DNA of 64,000 nucleotides. Source: Flavobacteriales bacterium. GTDB taxonomy: Bacteria; Bacteroidota; Bacteroidia; Flavobacteriales_D; Crocinitomicaceae. The notes under the pieces were generated by a model that worked only from the letters and a program-made list of their open reading frames with translations, did no database searches and was not told where the DNA came from. Both the position numbers and the translations under genes were made by a program. The first letter of the stretch is position 1. Each line of letters begins with the position of its first letter. Location of the stretch: NCBI GenBank assembly GCA_013373595.1, contig JABXHO010000044.1, forward strand, positions 19,948 to 83,947, written 5' to 3'. Positions 17,071-25,092 of this stretch are shown piece by piece.

Positions 17071-20000
17071 ATGAGTCAAACTGACGTAGTTAAATATCCT
17101 ACATACAGCGGATTGAACTTGCCGAATGTGGCAAGCCGCGTTTTGGAACAATGGGAACGCGAGCGCGTTTTTGAGCAATCCGTTGAGAAACGTGAAGGCG
17201 AAAAACCGTTTATTTTCTTCGAAGGACCGCCCTCTGCAAACGGACTTCCTGGAATTCACCACGCAATGGGACGCTCCATTAAGGATATTTTTTGTCGCTA
17301 CAAAACACTCAAAGGCTTTCAAGTAAAACGGAAAGCAGGATGGGATACACACGGACTTCCTGTTGAGTTAGGCGTGGAGAAAGAACTCGGAATTACAAAA
17401 GAAGACATCGGGAAGAAAATTTCCGTTGAAGAATATAATGCTGCTTGTAAAAAGGCAGTAATGAAATACACGGACATCTGGAACGACCTCACACAAAAAA
17501 TGGGGTACTGGGTGGACATGGACGATCCATACATCACGTACGAATCCAAATACATGGAATCGGTTTGGTGGTTGTTGGGTCAGCTGTACGACAAAGGATT
17601 GATGTACAAAGGATACACCATCCAACCGTACTCGCCAAAGGCAGGAACAGGATTGTCGTCGCACGAAATTAACCAGCCAGGATGTTACCGAGATGTAACA
17701 GATACAACGGTTGTGGCACAATTCAAATTAGCGGAAGGGCAAACACTTCCATCCCGTTTGCTGAACGGAGCCAGTGAAAAAGGGGCACTGAGCGAAGTCG
17801 AAGTGCATTTTCTGGCATGGACAACCACTCCTTGGACGCTTCCTTCAAACACAGCGTTGACAGTTGGACCGAAAATTGAGTACGTCCTAGCGAAAACATT
17901 CAACCAATATACCTTCGAGCCAATGCACGTAGTGTTGGCGAAAAACTTGGTCGGATACCAATTCAAAAAGCCTTACGTATTGGCCGAATCGGATGAAGAT
18001 TTCGCGAATTACAAGGCTGGAGACAAAAAGATTCCTTACACAATTGTGGGTGAATGCCTTGGAGCTGATCTCGCAGGATTGAAATACGAACAATTGTTGC
18101 CTTACGCGCTTCCAATGGAAGATGCAGACAAAGCATTCCAAGTAATCGTGGGTGATTTCGTAACCACAGAAGACGGTACGGGAATCGTGCACACGGCGCC
18201 AACTTTCGGTGCGGATGATGCCAAAGTAGCCAAAGATGCTGGTGTCCCAGGACTCTTGGTGAAAGACGAAAACGGAAATGCTGTTCCATTGGTGGATTTG
18301 CAAGGTCGTTTCCGCCCAGAAATGGGTGAATTTGCGGGAATGTATGTCAAGAATGAATACTATACCGAAGGTGAAGCGCCTGAGAAATCAGCAGACATCC
18401 AATTGGCGATCAAATTAAAGACGGAAAACAAAGCATTCCGCGTAGAGAAATATGTCCACAGTTACCCACATTGTTGGAGAACGGACAAACCTGTTTTGTA
18501 CTATCCACTCGACTCGTGGTTCATCAAAGTAACTGATAAGCGCGATCGCATGATGGAATTGAACGATACCATCAACTGGAAACCCGAATCAACTGGAACT
18601 GGACGTTTTGGTAAATGGCTCGAAAATGCCAACGATTGGAACTTATCTCGATCGAGATATTGGGGAATTCCAATTCCAATCTGGCGCACGGAAGAGGGAG
18701 ATGAACAAATTTGCATTTCATCTGCAGAGCAATTGAAAGCGGAATGCGAAAAAGCAGTTTCAGCTGGTTTGATGGACAAAAATCCATTGGCTGATTTCGT
18801 AGTAGGCGATATGTCCGACGAAAACTACGCGAAAGTAGATTTCCATAAAAACTACATGGATGAGGTAATTCTCGTTTCTGATTCTGGAAAGCCGATGAAG
18901 CGCGAGGCAGATTTGATCGACGTTTGGTTCGATTCAGGTTCGATGCCGTACGCGCAGTGGCACTACCCATTCGAGAACAAAGAATTGATCGAAAACCGTG
19001 AAGGGTATCCTGCCGATTTCATTGCGGAAGGTGTCGATCAAACACGTGGTTGGTTCTATACATTGCACGCGATTGCAACGATGGTCTTCGATTCTGTAGC
19101 CTACAAAAACGTCGTTTCGAATGGACTCGTTTTGGATAAGAACGGACAAAAAATGTCGAAGCGTTTGGGCAACGGTGTTGATCCTTTCGAAACATTGAAC
19201 AAGTACGGTGCAGACGCTACGCGTTGGTACATGATCACAAATGCGCAACCATGGGACAACCTCAAGTTTGATGTTGATGGAATTGCAGAAGTACAGCGTA
19301 AATTCTTCGGAACATTGTACAACACGTATTCGTTCTTTGCGCTTTATGCGAACATCGATGGATTTGATGCTGCGCAACATACAACAGACTACAAGACGGA
19401 AATCGACCGTTGGGTATTGTCGAAATTGAACTCACTTGTTGCAGACGTAGATGAAGCATTTGCTTCGTACGAACCAACAAAAGCAGGGCGATTGATTCAG
19501 GAATTTGTAGGAGATCACCTTTCGAACTGGTACGTTCGTTTGTGTAGAAAACGTTTCTGGGTGGGTGACATGACGGAAGATAAAATGGCGGCATATCAAA
19601 CGCTTCATACCTGTTTGAATACGATTGCAATCATTAGCTCACCGATCGCGCCGTTCTACATGGATCAATTGTACCAAGATTTAAACGGAACAACGGAGTC
19701 GGTTCACTTGGCAGATTATCCAGCGGTGAATTCAAACTTGATCAACAAAGAACTGGAAGAGCAAATGCAAATTGCGCAACGAACTTCTTCAATGGTTCTC
19801 GGATTGAGAAAGAAAGAGAACTTGCGTGTACGTCAGCCTTTGCAAAAAATCATGGTGCCTGCGTTGGATGAAACTTTTGCTGCGAATTTAATGCACGTGA
19901 AGGAATTGATTTTAGCTGAAGTGAACGTGAAGGAACTCGAATTACTCGGAAAAGACAACGATGTATTGGTGAAATCAATCAAGCCAAACTTCAAAACAAT

Positions 20001-20493
20001 CGGACCGAAATACGGAAAGCAAATGAAATCCATTGCGGCAATGGTGAGAGGTTTCTCTGGCGATGATATTGCAACCATTGAAGCGAACAACGGATGGAGT
20101 GGAGAAGTAGACGGCGTAGCTGTTGAACTCGACTTGAATGATTTCGAAATTGCGGCACAAGATATCCCAGGATGGACAGTAAGTTCTGATGGAAACTTAA
20201 CGGTTGCATTGGATGTTACCTTGACCGACGAATTGAAGTCCGAAGGAATCGCTCGTGAGTTGGTGAACAGAGTTCAAAACTTGCGTAAAGATTCAGGATT
20301 GGAAGTAACGGATCGAATCTTACTCAAAGTAGACACAAACGAATTGATTCAAAACGCAATTGAAGCAAACAAAGAATACGTTTGCAACGAAGTATTAGCG
20401 AACGATGTTCAGTTTGAGTCGCTAGATGGCGATGCTTTGGTAACGGATTTGGTAGAAGCGGAAGACGCGAAGATCGGATTGGTAAAAGCATAG
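17071..20493 (+). CDS. ileS: Isoleucine-tRNA ligase, long eukaryotic-like (IleRS2) type
   Basis: Charges tRNA-Ile with isoleucine; 1140 residues. The ATG at 17071 begins 'MSQTDVVKYP' and follows a promoter box. Catalytic domain: 'FFEGPPSANGLP' (~49-60), then the HIGH-motif position, which reads Gly61-Ile-His-His64. 'GWDTHGLPVE' (~89-98), the editing domain with 'HFLAWTTTPWTLPSNTA' (~250-266) and 'GTGIVHTAPTFGADD', and KMSKR at 694-698 follow. An anticodon-binding domain and a long C-terminal extension complete it. The length and N-terminal motifs fit the IleRS2 subgroup, whose members are often poorly inhibited by mupirocin. The G-x-H-H arrangement instead of H-x-G-H is unusual (see findings). 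All other hallmarks are intact. Confidence 0.96.
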   Translation: MSQTDVVKYPTYSGLNLPNVASRVLEQWERERVFEQSVEKREGEKPFIFFEGPPSANGLPGIHHAMGRSIKDIFCRYKTLKGFQVKRKAGWDTHGLPVELGVEKELGITKEDIGKKISVEEYNAACKKAVMKYTDIWNDLTQKMGYWVDMDDPYITYESKYMESVWWLLGQLYDKGLMYKGYTIQPYSPKAGTGLSSHEINQPGCYRDVTDTTVVAQFKLAEGQTLPSRLLNGASEKGALSEVEVHFLAWTTTPWTLPSNTALTVGPKIEYVLAKTFNQYTFEPMHVVLAKNLVGYQFKKPYVLAESDEDFANYKAGDKKIPYTIVGECLGADLAGLKYEQLLPYALPMEDADKAFQVIVGDFVTTEDGTGIVHTAPTFGADDAKVAKDAGVPGLLVKDENGNAVPLVDLQGRFRPEMGEFAGMYVKNEYYTEGEAPEKSADIQLAIKLKTENKAFRVEKYVHSYPHCWRTDKPVLYYPLDSWFIKVTDKRDRMMELNDTINWKPESTGTGRFGKWLENANDWNLSRSRYWGIPIPIWRTEEGDEQICISSAEQLKAECEKAVSAGLMDKNPLADFVVGDMSDENYAKVDFHKNYMDEVILVSDSGKPMKREADLIDVWFDSGSMPYAQWHYPFENKELIENREGYPADFIAEGVDQTRGWFYTLHAIATMVFDSVAYKNVVSNGLVLDKNGQKMSKRLGNGVDPFETLNKYGADATRWYMITNAQPWDNLKFDVDGIAEVQRKFFGTLYNTYSFFALYANIDGFDAAQHTTDYKTEIDRWVLSKLNSLVADVDEAFASYEPTKAGRLIQEFVGDHLSNWYVRLCRKRFWVGDMTEDKMAAYQTLHTCLNTIAIISSPIAPFYMDQLYQDLNGTTESVHLADYPAVNSNLINKELEEQMQIAQRTSSMVLGLRKKENLRVRQPLQKIMVPALDETFAANLMHVKELILAEVNVKELELLGKDNDVLVKSIKPNFKTIGPKYGKQMKSIAAMVRGFSGDDIATIEANNGWSGEVDGVAVELDLNDFEIAAQDIPGWTVSSDGNLTVALDVTLTDELKSEGIARELVNRVQNLRKDSGLEVTDRILLKVDTNELIQNAIEANKEYVCNEVLANDVQFESLDGDALVTDLVEAEDAKIGLVKA

Positions 20494-20509
20494 TTATTGC
20501 AAAGAGATC

Positions 20510-20584
20510 GGGCTTCGGCTCCGCTCAGCCCTCGGTGTGATACAATAAAGTGCACGCGGGCTGGGCGGAGCCGAAGCCCTTTTT
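20510..20584 (+). terminator. Long-stem terminator after ileS
   Basis: A 22-bp stem with one G-T pair (20510-20531 with 20558-20579, 'GGGCTTCGGCTCCGC...'), loop of 26 nt, and five T after the stem. Unusually long and GC-rich for this genome; it could be a dispersed repeat used as a terminator. Confidence 0.7.
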
Positions 20585-20613
20585 GCATAAAGTGAATCAC
20601 CATATTTAGCGCA

Positions 20614-21180
20614 ATGCCAACTCATAAAAACGATTATTCAAACTGGAGCCAAGAGGAAAAGGACTCATTTCGTCGTGCGAATAGAATTAAAGCAAGTTAT
20701 CTTTTCACAAAAGGCACTTTTGGACAGAATCGTTACTTGATATTCATTTTCAGTTTGGTTGTGTTTGTCATTTCAGATGAGAAGGTAAATCAGAACACCA
20801 TATTCTCATACTTTACGCTAGCTCAAGGAATCGCATTAATTCCATTCTATATATTGGTTAAGCGGACTGATCATTACCAGCATTTAAGAAATGCTTTTAT
20901 TGCGTATATGCTTATTTGGCTAATTGAAGTCGTCCTTTTCGGGTTTCCCAATGAACTTTTAGCGGCGTACAATACGATTCAAATTGGTGGAGGAAATACC
21001 ATGAAGCCATCGATAAAGCTGTTGTATCGCGAAAAGAATGCAGATCGTGATGTTTACGAAATCTTTCCCTTCATCTATTCCGGAGTTAAGTTGTTTTTTG
21101 GAGGAGTGCTCTTTTTCAATTTTCGGGCCTATTGTCGTTGGGCGAAACTACCTGAATCGATGAAAGAAAGGGTGATGTAA
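20614..21180 (+). CDS. Predicted multi-pass membrane protein, unknown function
   Basis: A 188-residue protein with a charged N-terminus (~1-38) and four predicted membrane segments (~40-56, 67-82, 94-112, 150-168). The loop between segments 3 and 4 carries 'QIGGGNTMKPSIKLLYREK'. I recognise no family. ATG at 20614. It is isolated between the ileS terminator and a T9SS protein gene 68 bp downstream. Confidence 0.6.
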   Translation: MPTHKNDYSNWSQEEKDSFRRANRIKASYLFTKGTFGQNRYLIFIFSLVVFVISDEKVNQNTIFSYFTLAQGIALIPFYILVKRTDHYQHLRNAFIAYMLIWLIEVVLFGFPNELLAAYNTIQIGGGNTMKPSIKLLYREKNADRDVYEIFPFIYSGVKLFFGGVLFFNFRAYCRWAKLPESMKERVM

Positions 21181-21248
21181 ACCTATTTCGGCTGTTCCCC
21201 AACCATTTCACAAATAGAGCCGTTTCATAATCGAGCTAACTTAACAAC

Positions 21249-22823
21249 ATGAAACAACTTTTACTATTCATAGTGCTTATTTCGGCACTAAACCTATCAG
21301 CACAAGACACAACTTATACAATTGTTTACGAAAACGCAGAGTTCAATAGTACTAAACAGATTACTTCGGCGGTTGCTCTTGACGGAGGGTTGATCACTAC
21401 CTCAAATCTTATCGGCCAGACTGGAGATGTCACACTTCTTCGTACACACCCTGATGGATCAATTTTGTGGGAGAAGAGGTATAGTGGTTATGCTTCGCCT
21501 GAAGGGATATTTATTAATGATATCATTGCCACTTTTGATACATGCTATATAGCATCAGGAATTCTGATGGATAACGGAGCAAATTACTACCCTTTCTGCA
21601 TGAAAGTGGATGACGCCGGAACAGTAGTATGGGTGAAGTCTTTTGATTTTGCTACGCCGATTTCGGGCAATTATGATGTCCTTATAGATCAGAACCCTTA
21701 CGTCTATGAAACCAAAGATTCGTCGATTCTTATGGCTTGGCACCATTCAACGTATGCGAGTTCAGGCACTGTTCCTGATCATCTTTGTATTTCAAAAATT
21801 GACTCAGATGGTAACCTTTTATTTGAGAATTCAATCGAAGTTGACAGTACCTTCTACGTTTCAGACGTCGTTGAAAACTACGATGAATCTATTTTTGTTT
21901 TGGGAAATACCGATATCCAAAATGGAAGTGGCTATGTGGTTCACTTAACTGATTCCGGATTGTTTGATTGGGCGAAAAGATATGATGACGTTGAACTTGA
22001 TGAAATCATTGTAGATTCCTCTGGTTTTGCCATTAGCTGGATGGATTGGGATCAGCAAGAATCAGGCATTATGAAGATGAGTTCTGGAGGGATTAATACC
22101 AAACGGATAGGGTTCAATCATTGGACGTATGATGTGAGTACGTCTTTTGATAGAAGAGACAACGGTAATTACCTGTTTTCTAAGCGAGGAGATAATTACG
22201 GAGGCGGATTATTTTTTGAGGTAAACGATACGTTAGAACTTGTGTCTTCTCATGCGATTATGATGGTTATTCAAACCGTTCGAAGTATACCAAATTATGG
22301 AATGTATGCAATAGGATATGGTCCAATATATGGAGTTAAGACTGTTGGGAACGAAATTGGAGTAGTGCGTTTCGATTCGTTATTGGGGGTAGATGATGCT
22401 TGGTGTTCCTGGATAGAATCCATCAATTTAGACCAATATCCTATCATAAATGGGCAAACGGTTTACTTTGCAAATGCTGATTCAATTTCTACTACCTTAG
22501 GAACGATTGATGAACATTTCACTTCATCTGATTCTCAAGTGGGATGTGTTACCTTTTGGGGATCGGTTTCCGAAATTCCTGAAACATGGAATGAAACAGT
22601 TTCGCCGAACCCATCTTCTGGTCAATTCACCATCAATTGGAATGAACACCGCGATGCCGAATTAGTTGTATACAACGCACTCGGCTCAAAAGTGTATCAA
22701 GCAAGGGCTAAAAATTCCTTTGTTGAGATCGATTTGAAATCAGAAAACGATGGCGTCTATTATTATCAACTAACAGATTCCAATGGAAGTCAATCTAAGG
22801 GAAAATTGGTATTGATGAAGTAG
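21249..22823 (+). CDS. T9SS-secreted protein, probable beta-propeller-like
   Basis: A 524-residue secreted protein: signal peptide (1-18, 'LISALNLSAQ'), a body with repeated 'G..lllr....G.ilWek.y' blades (~35-380; for example 'DVTLLRTHPDGSILWEKRY' and 'YPFCMKVDDAGTVVWVKSF'), and a type A T9SS sorting domain beginning 'SPNPSSGQFTINW' (~448-524). The blade-like repeats resemble the 'LTD.G...W...' pattern of Bacteroidota surface propellers; the ligand is unknown. It ends at a bidirectional terminator shared with the convergent locus. Confidence 0.8.
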   Translation: MKQLLLFIVLISALNLSAQDTTYTIVYENAEFNSTKQITSAVALDGGLITTSNLIGQTGDVTLLRTHPDGSILWEKRYSGYASPEGIFINDIIATFDTCYIASGILMDNGANYYPFCMKVDDAGTVVWVKSFDFATPISGNYDVLIDQNPYVYETKDSSILMAWHHSTYASSGTVPDHLCISKIDSDGNLLFENSIEVDSTFYVSDVVENYDESIFVLGNTDIQNGSGYVVHLTDSGLFDWAKRYDDVELDEIIVDSSGFAISWMDWDQQESGIMKMSSGGINTKRIGFNHWTYDVSTSFDRRDNGNYLFSKRGDNYGGGLFFEVNDTLELVSSHAIMMVIQTVRSIPNYGMYAIGYGPIYGVKTVGNEIGVVRFDSLLGVDDAWCSWIESINLDQYPIINGQTVYFANADSISTTLGTIDEHFTSSDSQVGCVTFWGSVSEIPETWNETVSPNPSSGQFTINWNEHRDAELVVYNALGSKVYQARAKNSFVEIDLKSENDGVYYYQLTDSNGSQSKGKLVLMK

Positions 22824-22848
22824 AGCAAAACGCAACTATATAGAAACA

Positions 22849-22878
22849 AAAAACCCAGACAGAAATGTCTGGGTTTTA
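22849..22878. terminator. Bidirectional terminator
   Basis: A perfect 11-bp stem (AAACCCAGACA with TGTCTGGGTTT) and a GAAA tetraloop, with A-rich flank left and TTTT right. It lies between two convergent genes (stops at 22823 and 22895) and can serve both strands. Confidence 0.85.
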
Positions 22879-22894
22879 TCGTTACAACAATCAA

Positions 22895-24388
22895 TTATTG
22901 CTTATCAGCATTGTTTGATTCTTTCATGCTTTCTTCAAGAAGCATTTGTTTTTCAATCGCTTTTTGCTCAGAAGCTTCAGGAGATGCTCCGAACAATTCT
23001 GGATGAATGTATGTTCCTTTGTGTTCTTTTTCCATTTCTGGCTCAATGCGGTTCGCGTCAGCAAACTTATCAGCACGAACTCCAGTTACAGACCAGCTAA
23101 CTTCTACGTTTGGTTCGCTTGTTTGAATTTTGAACGTGTTTCCTGCAATTTTCTCTTTAATAATCGCTTGAGCAAATGTTCCGATTACAGTCAATTGGTA
23201 ACGGAAGTCTTTGTTTGCTGCTTCGAAGTATCCCGGTAATTCAACAACGGCATATCCGTTTGCATCTGTTACAGCGTTTCCTGTGTAGATATTCATCATG
23301 TCAGGAGACTCAACGAAGCTATGAATCAAATATTTGTTCGCTGGATCTTGTGGGTGATCAATCTTAAATGTTCCACCACCTTTAGAAATGTTTCCAGTGA
23401 TGTTTACGTTTCCGTTTACTTGAATATTACCATCTACTGTTAAGGTTGAAGTTGCGTTAGCCAGAACTTGATTACCAACTCTCAATGATTGTAAATTAGA
23501 TTGACCATCTCTGTTGAAGCGTCCAATAGTATCTGGAGTTGTACACCCACCAATGAGGTGAAGGTTATTTGTGCTTCCGTTTAACTGAAATTTGATTCCA
23601 CAAAAATCCGAGTATTCAAGGTCTTCAGAGAAGATCAATTCTCCCGAATAAACTTCGTTGAAATTCCCCATGTGACCGATAGCCATTACTGCATTCGTGT
23701 CTGTGCTACCTACTTCAACAAAGTGAATAGGCGTTGGACTACCCATCCCAATGTTTCCTGTGTTATTGTTCACGATTTCTGTACCTGTTAGTGTCCAGTT
23801 ACCACCTCCACCAGCTAGCGGAGAAAGGTCAGTAATAATTGTACCGCCACCATCAGTCGTTTCAAGGTCTGTTCCGTTCAACACAACTGAAGTATTGTAT
23901 TCATTCGAAGGATCAGCATCTGCGTCATCAGGACTTGTAATATAACCTGAGTCATTCGTCAATTCAGATGTCAAAGTAGGAGTGTTTCCTGCAGACTTTG
24001 CATATAAAGAATAAGGTACGCTCATCAATTGACTTGTTCCGAGAACAGAGTACGATGTTCCACCTGTATTGTCAATTGCAGTTTCCATGAAGTAAGGTCC
24101 ATTTCCCCAATCAATAAGTGAGAAATCGTCGGTAGTTGTTCCTGAACCAATTTCAAGATTAATCAATCCGAAATCATTGGTTGTAGCAGCAAATGTTTCA
24201 GTGTACACGGCTGTACCTCCAACTGAACCTTGTTGAATGGTTAATTGAACACCAACAGCTTGGTTCGTAAGAATAAGGTTAGAGGCGTCGCGAACAACTG
24301 CTTGATATTTGAATCCTTCTGGTGCTTGACCAAAAGAGGTAACTGCAAAAGCTGCAGCAGCAAAGAATGTTAAAAGTATTTTTTTCAT
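22895..24388 (-). CDS. Secreted tail-fibre/S74-like surface protein ('PEGFKYQAVVRD' family)
   Basis: A 497-residue protein with a signal peptide (1-20, 'TSFGQ'), then the common Bacteroidota opening 'APEGFKYQAVVRDASN'. A regulatory-like beta domain (~25-130), a Gly/Asn/Thr-rich repetitive middle ('NGNIQVNGNVNITGNISKGG' type, ~190-340) and a C-terminal domain with 'GNTFKIQTSEPNVEVSW' follow. There is no PNP-type sorting tail. The repetitive middle is like trimeric phage tail-fibre beta-structure. It is cotranscribed with the preceding small T9SS gene (11-bp gap), suggesting a secreted pair. Function unknown; adhesion is a guess. Confidence 0.7.
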   Translation of the reverse strand: MKKILLTFFAAAAFAVTSFGQAPEGFKYQAVVRDASNLILTNQAVGVQLTIQQGSVGGTAVYTETFAATTNDFGLINLEIGSGTTTDDFSLIDWGNGPYFMETAIDNTGGTSYSVLGTSQLMSVPYSLYAKSAGNTPTLTSELTNDSGYITSPDDADADPSNEYNTSVVLNGTDLETTDGGGTIITDLSPLAGGGGNWTLTGTEIVNNNTGNIGMGSPTPIHFVEVGSTDTNAVMAIGHMGNFNEVYSGELIFSEDLEYSDFCGIKFQLNGSTNNLHLIGGCTTPDTIGRFNRDGQSNLQSLRVGNQVLANATSTLTVDGNIQVNGNVNITGNISKGGGTFKIDHPQDPANKYLIHSFVESPDMMNIYTGNAVTDANGYAVVELPGYFEAANKDFRYQLTVIGTFAQAIIKEKIAGNTFKIQTSEPNVEVSWSVTGVRADKFADANRIEPEMEKEHKGTYIHPELFGASPEASEQKAIEKQMLLEESMKESNNADKQ

Positions 24389-24399
24389 GTTTGTAGAAA

Positions 24400-24864
24400 T
24401 TAATTTGTTTTGATCAATTTGAATGTTTTCAATGCTTCGTTTTCAGCATGAAGTGAGATGGAATAATTTCCAGGTGCAAGGTCTTGTACCTCGATGATTG
24501 TTGATTCGGACAACAAAGGAGCTGTTGACACCAACTTTCCCTGTCCATCATACAGCGAATACGAAAGATTTTCGAATGCTGGAACCTGAACGGTCAGGTC
24601 TGCATCCATTGGATTTGGAAAGACAGAAGCTGTCAATTCTGGCGAATGATCTTCCAAGCCAACAAAATTCCAGCTGCTTTGATGAAATCCTTGCGTTAGT
24701 GTGGTGACACCGTCTGTTTCTGTGTTAATAATCGTTTCTCCGATGGTGAAGTCAAGACTTCCATTTGCGTTTGCGTAGGAATCCCCTTGTGTGGAGATTA
24801 CCTCCTGCGCACTCACGCTGAATGTGGAGATCAACGAAAAAAACACAATTGCGTTTTTCTTCAT
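24400..24864 (-). CDS. Short T9SS-secreted protein
   Basis: A 154-residue protein consisting of a signal peptide (MKKNAIVFFSLISTFSVSAQ), a ~50-residue conserved segment ('ISTQGDSYANANGSLDFTIGE...TLTQGFHQ', a frequent Bacteroidota leader) and a type A T9SS sorting domain starting 'VFPNPMDADLTV' (~82-154). ATG 24864 is chosen because it starts the signal peptide; in-frame codons up to 24891 only lengthen the N-terminus. It is the first gene of a two-gene transcript with the fibre-like protein. A minimal cargo of this kind may be a structural or helper surface protein. Confidence 0.8.
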   Translation of the reverse strand: MKKNAIVFFSLISTFSVSAQEVISTQGDSYANANGSLDFTIGETIINTETDGVTTLTQGFHQSSWNFVGLEDHSPELTASVFPNPMDADLTVQVPAFENLSYSLYDGQGKLVSTAPLLSESTIIEVQDLAPGNYSISLHAENEALKTFKLIKTN

Positions 24865-24907
24865 ATCAATAGTTTTAGTAAACATATGCAAACGAAACTA
24901 ATGAAGC

Positions 24908-25025
24908 GCTTTTTTAGAAAAAAGCATTGCAGAATACACAGAAAAACAGGTAGAAATACGGGGCTGTTTTGGGTAAGATAGAACCCAACGAACCCCAACC
25001 CGATTAATCATCGGAATGGGGTTCG
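24908..25025. other. Two stem-loops in the gap after the alpha-2-macroglobulin gene
   Basis: 24908-24925 is a perfect GCTTTTTT/AAAAAAGC palindrome. 24989-25025 has a 9-bp perfect outer stem (CGAACCCCA with TGGGGTTCG) and an inner CCGAT/ATCGG stem. The second lies just downstream of the minus-strand alpha-2-macroglobulin stop and may end that transcript, but no T-run follows it. The first lies upstream of the small T9SS gene. Confidence 0.45.
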
Positions 25026-25092
25026 ATAAGTGAGATAAATAGATCTTGTGTTCGCTTTAGTAAACACCGAGTTCACAGGAAGAGGTGATCGA

